Shown one piece after another: positions 45,256 to 53,528 of a stretch of 64,000 nt of DNA. Below the pieces are notes generated by a model. That model was not told the origin of the DNA. It saw nothing but the letters and a program-made list of their open reading frames with translations, and did no database searches. A program made the position numbers and the translations under genes. Source of the DNA: Marinomonas fungiae (GTDB lineage: Bacteria; Pseudomonadota; Gammaproteobacteria; Pseudomonadales; Marinomonadaceae); contig NZ_LIQF01000003.1 of assembly GCF_001418205.1 (NCBI RefSeq), positions 248,001 to 312,000 on the forward strand. The letters run 5' to 3'. Positions within the stretch are counted from its first letter, which is position 1. Each line of letters begins with the position of its first letter.

Positions 45256-46273
45256 CCATCAAAGGGGCATAAAGTGCTATTAATGTTTGGGTAACAAATA
45301 TTGCTGCTACCACTATACCTAAGATCGGGAAAGCTTTGGAGATTAGGCTTAGTATTCGTTCATTGTTTTCCTGCCAGGCACTTGCAGCAATTGTTAAGGG
45401 GGTAATTAAATCGCCTGTCATGTGAATCTGCTCAAGTTGCGTTTTAACCTGTTCCTCAAACCAATGACTTGGTAAAGCATGTTGAACCGGTCGCCCAGCT
45501 TGTAGTAACAAGTAGCATTTGTATAAGTGAAACTTGTCTTGTTTATGGCTGGTTGGTATTAGTTTTTTAACCGCATTTTGCAAAGGCTCACCACTTTGTA
45601 ATAACGCCACAAGTATCATTAGGGTGTTGTAAATCCTGAGGCTGCGAAGAGTGCGACACATTGTGGGGTAGGCGTGGCCACAGTGTATCCATATGGCGAG
45701 GCTTATTTGTAGAAGGCCAATGAATAACCATGTGGTTGCCAGCATAAGCAATGGCTGTTTAGTTAGCAATGCATTCATGAAAGCCAGCAACAAAGACGAT
45801 TGAATCACTAGAAATGGATAAACTAAGCTCTTTAGTAGCTTATTGCTTAATGTTTGCTGTGAATGGAGTATGTTTTTAGCAACGTTAAGAGCAGCGATCT
45901 TGGATTCCTCTGTGCCATCTAGTGGTATGCAACCGGCTAAATGCTTAATGTTGTTAGGCATAAAAATTGTTAACGCTCGGGCTACGTGCTGGCCCTCCGC
46001 AAGCATACATTGAATGGCTAAAACATGACGCTGTAAGTCGGAGCCAAATTGTAAATAATTTTGTTTCATTAGGGCACTTTGTAATGAGTGTCCGGTATCT
46101 AGGTTGTGTAAGATCTGTTCAAACAACTTTAAACAAGAACGAGGCGACAAAGCTGCGAGTTTAATCGGTTTTAGTTGTTTTAGTGCTGTGCCATGCTCTA
46201 GTGCATAGCGATATGCCGAGGTGGTGTTTGGGAAAGATAGGATCAGGTTCTCGTGTATCTGAAACCATGTCAT
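45233..46273 (-). CDS. pilC: Type IV pilus platform protein PilC (divergent, short)
   Basis: 346 aa against about 400 in typical PilC/GspF. Two GspF domains: first with QILHNLDTGHSLQSAL near residue 52-67 and membrane helix about 148-195, second with LMILVALLQSGEPLQNAV near 215-232 and a final helix near 315-338. It anchors the assembly ATPase at the inner membrane. The N-terminal sequence is poorly conserved and the usual first cytoplasmic segment is short. Overlaps pilB by 4 bases and pilD by 23 bases. Confidence 0.88.
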   Translation of the reverse strand: MTWFQIHENLILSFPNTTSAYRYALEHGTALKQLKPIKLAALSPRSCLKLFEQILHNLDTGHSLQSALMKQNYLQFGSDLQRHVLAIQCMLAEGQHVARALTIFMPNNIKHLAGCIPLDGTEESKIAALNVAKNILHSQQTLSNKLLKSLVYPFLVIQSSLLLAFMNALLTKQPLLMLATTWLFIGLLQISLAIWIHCGHAYPTMCRTLRSLRIYNTLMILVALLQSGEPLQNAVKKLIPTSHKQDKFHLYKCYLLLQAGRPVQHALPSHWFEEQVKTQLEQIHMTGDLITPLTIAASAWQENNERILSLISKAFPILGIVVAAIFVTQTLIALYAPLMDANALGF

Positions 46274-47199
46274 AGGCTTTCTCCATCAACTTGTTGCCAC
46301 AGCGCTGAATTCTGTATTAACTCGTCATAACAGCTTGGTAGCTTCTCCTGCCATTGCGGTTTTAGTGTGGTAAAAATAGGGCTCTGCTGACCTTCGTGAT
46401 AATCCATGCATTGATGAATTATCAACTTGATAGTGCTGGCAAATGCGAAGTAGTCAACATTCCAGTTTTTACAGCGATGAACAACATTCAAAGCGCTATT
46501 AGTGTGCAACGTAGCAAAGACTAAATGACCGGTTAATGCTGCTGCGATGGCCAGATCAGCAGTTTTTGCATCACGAATTTCTCCGACCATGATGACATCA
46601 GGGTCTTGCCGCATAAAAGCTTTCAGTAAGTCATGAGTTGAAATGTCTAAGCTTGGATTTGGTTCGAATTGATAGAGAGTCTCTGTGGGGATCTCTACAG
46701 GATCTTCTATAGTGAATATTGCGCGTGAGCCATCATTGATTTCATCAATGCAGGAATAGAGCGTCGTGGTTTTTCCTGATCCAGTGGCGCCGCAAACCAA
46801 TACCAATCCATGTGGCTGCTCAATCGTTCGTTTTAACGTTTCTAAGGCTCTGGCATTGATGCCTAGTTCGTTGAGCGGTTTCTTGATAGAAGATGTTAAA
46901 ATACGAAGTGCAAACTTCTCGCCCTGATCAGAACACATAACACTTACACGGATGCAATAAGAATGGTTGTTGTGGCTAAAATTAAATTGTCCTTCTTGTA
47001 TACGGCGCATTTCTGCGATATTTAATTGAGCGCTGATTTTTATGCGGTTAGCTAGTGTGTTGCCATTTGTATAGCTGCTCCTAGGTGTTAAACGCCCAGC
47101 AATACGCCAGCGAGCTTGAACGTTATCCTGCTGAATATGTAAGTGCAAATCACTGGCCTTTAGCTCAATCGTTTTTAGTAGTAGTTGATCAAGGTTCAT
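46270..47199 (-). CDS. pilB: Minimal PilB/GspE-type assembly ATPase
   Basis: 309 aa, about half the usual PilB length (about 560). Begins directly at the PAS-like N2-type region (ASDLHLHIQQDNVQARWRI) and carries Walker A GATGSGKTT (137-145), Asp box and Walker B with PDVIMVGEIRDAKTADLA and the His box ALTGHLVFATLHTNSA. The N1 domain and the C-terminal tetracysteine zinc motif of GspE/PilB are absent, and the size recalls PilT; the pilB call rests on its place before pilC, so PilT-like activity cannot be excluded. The frame looks intact. Confidence 0.82.
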   Translation of the reverse strand: MNLDQLLLKTIELKASDLHLHIQQDNVQARWRIAGRLTPRSSYTNGNTLANRIKISAQLNIAEMRRIQEGQFNFSHNNHSYCIRVSVMCSDQGEKFALRILTSSIKKPLNELGINARALETLKRTIEQPHGLVLVCGATGSGKTTTLYSCIDEINDGSRAIFTIEDPVEIPTETLYQFEPNPSLDISTHDLLKAFMRQDPDVIMVGEIRDAKTADLAIAAALTGHLVFATLHTNSALNVVHRCKNWNVDYFAFASTIKLIIHQCMDYHEGQQSPIFTTLKPQWQEKLPSCYDELIQNSALWQQVDGESL

Positions 47200-47208
47200 G
47201 GTTGCCTC

Positions 47209-47661
47209 CTAAGGCTGCTGAGCGATAGGTGAGCAGCGTTCCGGCAAAAGATGCGTCGCTAATGTGGAATCACAAGACCACTTGCCTGTGTTTGCCCGGG
47301 CAAAGCGAATGTATTGATTCTCATCAATGCCAATATCATCGTTGAAGCTAATGGATACGGTTCCTTGAAGACTATCTACTTTGGTTAAACTGACTGATTT
47401 GATCAGCTCAATGTCTGAATGGTCGGCCTTAAAAGTGGCAAAAGTACTGCTGTCTGGAAATTCTGAGTGCGTGAGTATGTACTCATCAATGTCATTGGTA
47501 AGTGTGTTGCTATACAACTGAATATCGACCAAATTTGCTTTGGCGATATGCTTCTCAAAGGACGGTGCCGCAAAGGAAGCAAGAATAGAGATAATAGCAA
47601 TCACCACCATAAGTTCAATGAGGGTAAAGCCTGACTGGTGGGTGTGACGAAATTGCATCAT
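47209..47661 (-). CDS. pilA: Type IV pilin
   Basis: 150 aa. Class III-type leader MMQFRHTHQSG is cut between G11 and F12, then FTLIELMVVIAIISILASF with the required Glu at +5 and a hydrophobic helix. The C-terminal part has the two cysteines of the disulfide loop (WSCDSTLATHLLPERC). Start at 47661 follows ggaggaatat; further codons upstream overlap this ribosome site. Heads the minus-strand run through pilB, pilC, pilD, coaE, yacG and the signalling pair. Confidence 0.93.
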   Translation of the reverse strand: MMQFRHTHQSGFTLIELMVVIAIISILASFAAPSFEKHIAKANLVDIQLYSNTLTNDIDEYILTHSEFPDSSTFATFKADHSDIELIKSVSLTKVDSLQGTVSISFNDDIGIDENQYIRFARANTGKWSCDSTLATHLLPERCSPIAQQP

Positions 47662-47722
47662 ATATTCCTCCATGAATGATGATGGTATTTAAGTGAGCTT
47701 ACATCCTGTAAGCCTTATATTT

Positions 47723-48490
47723 CTAGGCAACTAAGTCTATTTGGCTCCCAGAAGTATGTTTTGAACCCGATCTTTCATAGGCGGATTCAAGCGTTGATCG
47801 ATTTGTAATGGCATTTTGCTTAGTAGAGTCTTCCTCCCCACTGCCAGCCACTTTTTGCGCCAATTCAGACATAGCTTCAGCGATATTTCTCTGTGCTTCG
47901 TTGGCAATGGAACGATCTGCCGAAGAAGGCTCCGCTGGTGCAAGCGCAGCACGGTAGACTTGTTTCATCTTGTCGATGGTGGCTTGTGGATCTCCAGGGA
48001 TGGTGCTGATATCAATTGGCACTTCACCATCTGTAATGTAACGCTTACCATCAGGTCCTTGCTCATAGCTGTAAGAAGGGGAGCCTGCATATTGGCCGCC
48101 AGTTGCGGCATGAGCTTGCTCGTGAACACGTACTTCCTCATCACGGGCTTTCAGCTGTTTAACTTGGTCTTGCTCTTCTTCGGTTAAGCCTTGTTCATCG
48201 CTTTCTTCGCTGTCTGCTGCGTCACTATCTGCGAGTGTTTCGGATGGCTCAGATTGTTCATCAGGCTTTGCTACGTTGTTTGATTCAGGTTCTTGCTGCT
48301 CTTTTGCAAGTAAACCTTGCGCATCTTCCGATAAGCTGACGGTGTAGTCGGATGTTGCACGGCTAGAAATCGGATTGTGCTCAATTTCAGAGTCTTTAGA
48401 TAAGTTTTGGCCAGCAGGTGTCCCGCTCAGAACAGAGCGTTCGTTAGAAAAGCGATGTGCTTCAATAGCGTGTGGAATACTACCTGACAT
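47723..48490 (-). CDS. SprA-related putative metalloprotease
   Basis: 255 aa. Long disordered, Glu/Asp/Ser-rich N-terminal half and a conserved C-terminal domain (about 130-225) with VRVHEQAHAATGGQYAG (HExxHA, zinc-binding form), YITDGEVPIDIS and ATIDKMKQVYRAALAP, the SprA-family marks (PF12118-type). The family is named as putative metalloproteases; activity is not established here. ATG at 48490 (MSGSIPHA) is chosen over a TTG at 48529. It is close to but not clearly co-transcribed with the pilin gene. Confidence 0.78.
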   Translation of the reverse strand: MSGSIPHAIEAHRFSNERSVLSGTPAGQNLSKDSEIEHNPISSRATSDYTVSLSEDAQGLLAKEQQEPESNNVAKPDEQSEPSETLADSDAADSEESDEQGLTEEEQDQVKQLKARDEEVRVHEQAHAATGGQYAGSPSYSYEQGPDGKRYITDGEVPIDISTIPGDPQATIDKMKQVYRAALAPAEPSSADRSIANEAQRNIAEAMSELAQKVAGSGEEDSTKQNAITNRSTLESAYERSGSKHTSGSQIDLVA

Positions 48491-48566
48491 AAAAAAAGGC
48501 CCTTTGCTTAATTGGTTAAATTTAAACAAACGGCCGTTTTTTGTCTAGATTGTGATCAATAAAAGC

Positions 48567-50663
48567 TTAATTATCGATCTGTCCAGCCTGAATAGCAGTA
48601 ATGGCGATGGTATAAACAATATCATCGACCAAGGCGCCACGAGATAGATCATTGACGGGTTTGCGGATGCCTTGCAGCATAGGACCAATGCTTACTACTT
48701 CAGCACTGCGTTGTACGGCTTTATAAGTCGTATTGCCAGTATTTAGGTCGGGGAAGATAAACACTGTCGCTTTACCTGCAACTTTACTATTGGGTGCTTT
48801 TTGGCTGGCTACTTTTTCCATGATCGCGGCATCATACTGAAGTGGGCCGTCGATAAGTAAGTCTGGGCGGCGTTCTTGGGCGATACGAGTGGCTTCACGA
48901 ACTTTATCAACGTCATTGCCAGCGCCTGAACCACCAGTACTATAACTGATCATCGCCACACGTGGGGTAATGCCAAACGCTTTGGCAGACATAGCACTTT
49001 CAATGGCAATTTCAGCTAATTGCTCCGCGGTCGGATCAGGGTTAATGGCACAGTCACCATAAACTAGGACTTGGTCAGGTAAACACATAAAGAATACCGA
49101 CGATACTAAACTTGAATCAGGAGAGGTCTTGATTAGCTGCAATGCTGGGCGAATGGTATTTGCCGTAGTGTGCATGGCACCAGATACCAAACCGTCGACA
49201 TCATTTTGTTCCAGCATCATGGTGCCTAATACGACGTTATCTTCGAGTTGCTCACGGGCAACAATATCGGTTAGACCTCGGTGCTTACGGATGTCTACCA
49301 TAGGAGCGACGTATTTATCACGAATGGTATTAGGGTCAATGATCTCTACCCCGTAGTTCAATTCAATACCATTATTGTGAGCAATACGTTGTATTTCATC
49401 AGGATTGCCAAGTAAGGTGCAGCGAGCGATGCCGCGCTCAGCGCAAATAGATGCGGCTTGAATGGTGCGAATTTCTTCACCCTCGGGCAGCACAATACGC
49501 TTGTTTAACGCTCTTGCTTGTTCGATCAATCGGTAACGGAACGCAGGTGGCGACAATTTACGCTCTTCATCGTTCAAGGCAAAAGTGTTAATCCAGTCAT
49601 GATCAATACAGCGTGCGATATGCTCTTTAACGGTTAAAATTCGTTCTTTGTCATCCAGAGGGATTTCTTGGTTAAAAGACTGCATCTTGATCGCTGTGTC
49701 CCAGCTATTCGAGTCGACCGAAAGAATCGGAAGCCCTTTAGCCATAGCCTTACCACATAAAGTCATTAGGGCTTCACTGGGTTGGTAACCACCAGTCAAA
49801 ACCAACGCAGCAATTTTAGTATCATTCAAAGCGGCGATGGCCGTTGCCATGATGACGTCGGTACGATCCCCTGGTGTAAAAACCAATACGCCGGGGCGTA
49901 ATGCTTCCAGCATATTTTCTACACCACGAGCACAAAGGGTGTAGGACTGAATGCGGCGTTGTTCCATCTCACCAGCGTTAATAATGCTAGCGTTCATGAA
50001 ATCTGCCACGTCTTTAACGCGTGGGTACGTCAGCTCTTCCGAGACTGGGATTTGGCCTAAAAGGCTAAAATTACGCTTAAAAATAGGGCGCTGCGCAAAG
50101 CTATCACCATAAGACTTCATGCCCAAAGAGCCGGGTTGGGTTTTGTTGAGAATACAGCCGATTACGTCATCTGCCTTAATGCCGCCGTAGGAGCCTGCGG
50201 CAATTTCAACGTGATGCTCAAGCTCAGTGACACGCATTTTGTTTGGTGCCGTTACCAATACGATACCTGCATCTAAAGTTCTTGCGATGGCTTTATTTAG
50301 GCGAGTGGCGTAGGGATGGCCGGGAATTTGTGCCAAGCCTTCAACAATTACAGTGGAATCTGGTTCAATGCTGGCTTGGAAGCGACCAACGACTTCCTCC
50401 ATGAGTTCATCGATTGCATCGTTATATAGGTAACGTTCTGCTTCATGTAATGGAATGGGGTCCGCTGGGCGTAACGTTGAGCCTTGAGCAACCATGGCTG
50501 TAGAGCGGTCTGGGCCGGTATCATCAGGGTGCGGTTGAGCAATTGGCTTAAAAAAGCTGGCTTTTAACCCCTGTTGTTCTAGTGCTCGAACTAAGCCAAC
50601 AGAAACCGATGTCAACCCGACACCAGGACCCGTTGGAACGGTCATTAGGACATTTGTGGACAT
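48567..50663 (-). CDS. pta: Phosphate acetyltransferase
   Basis: 698 aa, long-form Pta. N-terminal BioD-like/DRTGG part starts VLMTVPTGPGVGLTSVSVGL with FFKPIAQPHPDD; the C-terminal PTA domain (about 370-695) has RIVLPEGEEIRT, AMHTTANTIRPALQLIKT, SYSTGGSGAGNDVDKV and LNTGNTTYKAVQRSA. Interconverts acetyl-CoA and acetyl phosphate, in partnership with acetate kinase encoded 15 bases upstream. Downstream the unrelated SprA gene begins. Confidence 0.96.
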   Translation of the reverse strand: MSTNVLMTVPTGPGVGLTSVSVGLVRALEQQGLKASFFKPIAQPHPDDTGPDRSTAMVAQGSTLRPADPIPLHEAERYLYNDAIDELMEEVVGRFQASIEPDSTVIVEGLAQIPGHPYATRLNKAIARTLDAGIVLVTAPNKMRVTELEHHVEIAAGSYGGIKADDVIGCILNKTQPGSLGMKSYGDSFAQRPIFKRNFSLLGQIPVSEELTYPRVKDVADFMNASIINAGEMEQRRIQSYTLCARGVENMLEALRPGVLVFTPGDRTDVIMATAIAALNDTKIAALVLTGGYQPSEALMTLCGKAMAKGLPILSVDSNSWDTAIKMQSFNQEIPLDDKERILTVKEHIARCIDHDWINTFALNDEERKLSPPAFRYRLIEQARALNKRIVLPEGEEIRTIQAASICAERGIARCTLLGNPDEIQRIAHNNGIELNYGVEIIDPNTIRDKYVAPMVDIRKHRGLTDIVAREQLEDNVVLGTMMLEQNDVDGLVSGAMHTTANTIRPALQLIKTSPDSSLVSSVFFMCLPDQVLVYGDCAINPDPTAEQLAEIAIESAMSAKAFGITPRVAMISYSTGGSGAGNDVDKVREATRIAQERRPDLLIDGPLQYDAAIMEKVASQKAPNSKVAGKATVFIFPDLNTGNTTYKAVQRSAEVVSIGPMLQGIRKPVNDLSRGALVDDIVYTIAITAIQAGQIDN

Positions 50664-50678
50664 ATGCTTCGTGGTTCC

Positions 50679-51887
50679 TTAGCGATGTTGCTCTGTTTCG
50701 GGTCGATTGATTAACGCCAAGGTGTCTTGCGCAATCAATAATTCTTCGTTGGTTGGAATAACCCATGCGAAAGCGGAAGAACTCTGTTTTGATATTCTTG
50801 ATATTTCACCGCGCGGGCACATTTGGTTAGCGTGCTGATCCAGTCGAATGCCCATCATTTTGAGGCGATCACATATTTTACTGCGGATGACCGGTGAATT
50901 TTCACCAATTCCGCCAGTAAACACTATGTGCTCAACACTGTCTAAATTGGTTGCAACAGCCGCCAAATGTTTAGCGGCTTTTGAGGCAAACATATTAAGT
51001 GCTAACTCAGCGCGATCGTCACCAGCAGCTTGAGCCGTTTCAATGGAGCGGCAATCGTTGGAGATTTCAGAGATCCCTTTTAAACCACTTTCTTTATTTA
51101 AAATATCCAGTGCTTGTTTCATGGTGATGTGTTCGGCATCACTGATAAAGGCTAGTAGGCTTGGGTCGAGACTACCACTGCGTGTGCCCATCATTAACCC
51201 TTCTAGCGGCGTGATCCCCATACTGGTATCGACTGACTTTCCTGCTCTGATAGCACAGACACTGGCGCCATTACCAAGGTGAGCCACAAGCGTGTTTTGT
51301 TGTCCATAAGTCTCGTCCAGTGAGGCAAGCTTTTGTTCAATAAAGCGGTAGCTGGTGCCATGAAAGCCGTACTTGCGAAAATGATGTTCGCGGTAGAGTC
51401 TCATTGGTATTGGGTAAAGGTATTGATCTGCCGCCAAAGTCTGGTGGAACGCAGTATCAAACACGGCGACTTGTGGTAAGTCACCAAACAAGGCTTGAGA
51501 TTCTTTTATGCCTTTTACATGCGCGGGGTTGTGTAAAGGCGCAAACTGTGAGCACTCTTCAATACCCTGTAGAACGTCTTTATTAATGACTACCGACTTG
51601 GTGAACAACTCGCCACCGTGGACCACACGATGACCAATGCCAACAAGCTTTATATCCAAATCACTGTGCTGATCAATCCAGTTTTTGATTGCCGTGACTG
51701 CACCTCGGTGGTCATTTTCATGTAGTGGCTGCTCATGTTTTTTGCCATCATACTTAAAAGTGATAATGCTGTGCTCTGATCCTAAGCGTTCGGCGATACC
51801 TTCCATTAGAGGGGGGGATTCTGAGCCATCCATAATGGCAAACTTAAGTGAAGAGCTGCCGCAATTAACGACAAGAATCTGTTCCAT
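50679..51887 (-). CDS. ackA: Acetate kinase
   Basis: 402 aa. Phosphorylates acetate / makes ATP from acetyl phosphate. Actin-fold motifs NCGSSSLKFAIMDG (residues 8-21), VAVFDTAFHQT, KYGFHGTSYRF, VAHLGNGASVCAI, TPLEGLMMGTRSGSLDP (read in parts) and FTGGIGENSP. Directly followed by pta; nadC ends 5 bases upstream of its start, so nadC-ackA-pta may share a transcript, an unusual grouping. Confidence 0.96.
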   Translation of the reverse strand: MEQILVVNCGSSSLKFAIMDGSESPPLMEGIAERLGSEHSIITFKYDGKKHEQPLHENDHRGAVTAIKNWIDQHSDLDIKLVGIGHRVVHGGELFTKSVVINKDVLQGIEECSQFAPLHNPAHVKGIKESQALFGDLPQVAVFDTAFHQTLAADQYLYPIPMRLYREHHFRKYGFHGTSYRFIEQKLASLDETYGQQNTLVAHLGNGASVCAIRAGKSVDTSMGITPLEGLMMGTRSGSLDPSLLAFISDAEHITMKQALDILNKESGLKGISEISNDCRSIETAQAAGDDRAELALNMFASKAAKHLAAVATNLDSVEHIVFTGGIGENSPVIRSKICDRLKMMGIRLDQHANQMCPRGEISRISKQSSSAFAWVIPTNEELLIAQDTLALINRPETEQHR

Positions 51888-51892
51888 TGCTA

Positions 51893-52744
51893 CTAAGACT
51901 CCTTGGTTACTCGTAGTGATAGATCAATGGCTTGAATATGCTTTGTCAAGGCACCCACCGATATAAAGTCAACGCCTGTCGTTGCGACCTCTTTGATATG
52001 TGCATCTGTCATATTGCCTGAGGCTTCAAATTTCACCTGACCTTTAAATTTTTGCACGGCAGTGGACATATCTTCTAATGAGAAATTGTCCAACATGATG
52101 ATATCAGCACCAGCGGTCACTGCTTGAGCGACTTCATCTAGATTTTCTGTCTCGACTTCAATGGGTTTGCCTGGTGCTACCACTTTAGCTTGTTTGACTG
52201 CCGCTTCAATCGAACCTGCAGCCATGATGTGATTCTCTTTAATAAGGAACGCATCATACAGGCCAACCCGGTGGTTTGAAGCACCGCCCACTTTAATCGC
52301 GTACTTTTGCGCTAGTCGGAAGGTTGGAATAGTTTTGCGCGTATCCAAGATAGTCAGTGGTTGATTCTCAACCAATTTAGCGTAGCGGCGTGAAATGGTT
52401 GCTGTGTAGGACAGCATTTGGATGTAGTTTAAGGCGGTGCGCTCGCCGGTTAGGATGCTACGAGCATTACCTGAAAGCTTCAAAAAAGGCGTATTCGGCT
52501 GTAAATCGTCGCCTTCATTGGCGAGCCAGTGCACTTCAACGCTAGGATCAAGCTGCTGGAAAACTTCGTTCGCCCATGCTTGCCCGCACAGAACGGCATT
52601 TTCTCGGCTGACAACGAGTGCTTCTATGGTGTTGCTTTCAGGTATCAGTTGGGCAGTGATATCACCAGAGCCAATGTCTTCTTCTAGGGAAAGTGAAACG
52701 TGCTGTTTGATGTGTGCTTGGAGTTGCTCTGAAAGGGTTGTCAT
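51893..52744 (-). CDS. nadC: Quinolinate phosphoribosyltransferase (decarboxylating)
   Basis: 283 aa. Converts quinolinate and PRPP to nicotinate mononucleotide in de novo NAD synthesis. Blocks: LEEDIGSGDITAQLIP, TLDTRKTIPTFRLAQKYA (LDTRKTxPxxR), VGGASNHRVGLYDAFLIKENH, EVETENLDEV and ASGNMTD. Start ATG at 52744 gives the usual N-terminus; a TTG at 52783 has no support. Immediately precedes ackA. Confidence 0.95.
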   Translation of the reverse strand: MTTLSEQLQAHIKQHVSLSLEEDIGSGDITAQLIPESNTIEALVVSRENAVLCGQAWANEVFQQLDPSVEVHWLANEGDDLQPNTPFLKLSGNARSILTGERTALNYIQMLSYTATISRRYAKLVENQPLTILDTRKTIPTFRLAQKYAIKVGGASNHRVGLYDAFLIKENHIMAAGSIEAAVKQAKVVAPGKPIEVETENLDEVAQAVTAGADIIMLDNFSLEDMSTAVQKFKGQVKFEASGNMTDAHIKEVATTGVDFISVGALTKHIQAIDLSLRVTKES

Positions 52745-53528
52745 TACGTCTGTCCAATTTAAAAGGCCTATATACGACTGCAATTGTAACGAGTATCAAA
52801 GCTTTAGTCAGTTTAGAAATGGGTTTTGTAGCAATTGTTAGAAGTGGATTGTATTTGATCACAATAAATAATCTTTATGGTTGATATTCGTGTTGAAAAT
52901 GATTAGCGTGATGCTCAGTAAAAGTGTGTGTTTGAATCATTGTAAAGATGCTTTTTGTACAAAAAACAATCACTTTAAGCGTTTAGGGCGCCTTTAAAAG
53001 GCGCGATATTTCGCTCTGTATCTATTCCTTGCAGGCATTAGGTGGTAATCTAGGCCGCGTTTTTTGTACCAACTCACGGGAATAACGGCCGCAGCAATGC
53101 AGTAAAATGCGTGCAAACAGCGTAAAGGAAGCGGTGATTTTAGTGATGTTTCGGCGTCTCTGAAGCTGTTTAAGTGGCATCAGTTAATGTCGGTTTTAGC
53201 TTTCTGCACTGCAAAACAGTGTGCAGAGTGTTAGGGCCGCGAAGGTTTGTTAATCAAACTTATAAACGGAAACAGACTAACCCGAATCGAAAGGGTAGTC
53301 GGTAATGATGGCGACAGGCATCTAACTAGAATAAAAAGCATGTTCACAATCAAGCCTACATACATAAGGCACCATAGATAGGTTAGTTTTACTGTATGTA
53401 AGTATCGGCTGAACTCAAGATCACAGGTGAGTTCGTACGGTCTGTTTAAACTGCTCTTAGGTTTGCGACACAACCAAATGCGCCTAAGAGTTTGAAGAAC
53501 TGTTCTAATAGCGGGGGTTATAAACACT
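52745..53528. other. Long intergenic region between nadC and aceE
   Basis: About 780 bases with no believable gene. It must hold divergent promoters for nadC and aceE. Dyads seen: gcgccttt/aaaggcgc at 52988-53004, gaactca/tgagttc at 53411-53434, ctcttagg/cctaagag at 53454-53490. An open frame on the other strand from 53231 runs into aceE and looks like a shadow. Confidence 0.6.
53454..53490 (+). promoter_or_regulatory. Hairpin in the probable aceE leader
   Basis: Perfect 8-base arms ctcttagg / cctaagag enclose a 21-base loop whose ends (tttg / caaa) can pair further. It lies 38 bases before the aceE ATG and so could sit in the mRNA leader. Function is unknown. Confidence 0.35.

Noticed and set aside
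48526..48545. aaacggccgttt palindrome as terminator of pta
   Set aside because: Too short and its T-run is weak in the direction needed; left unannotated.
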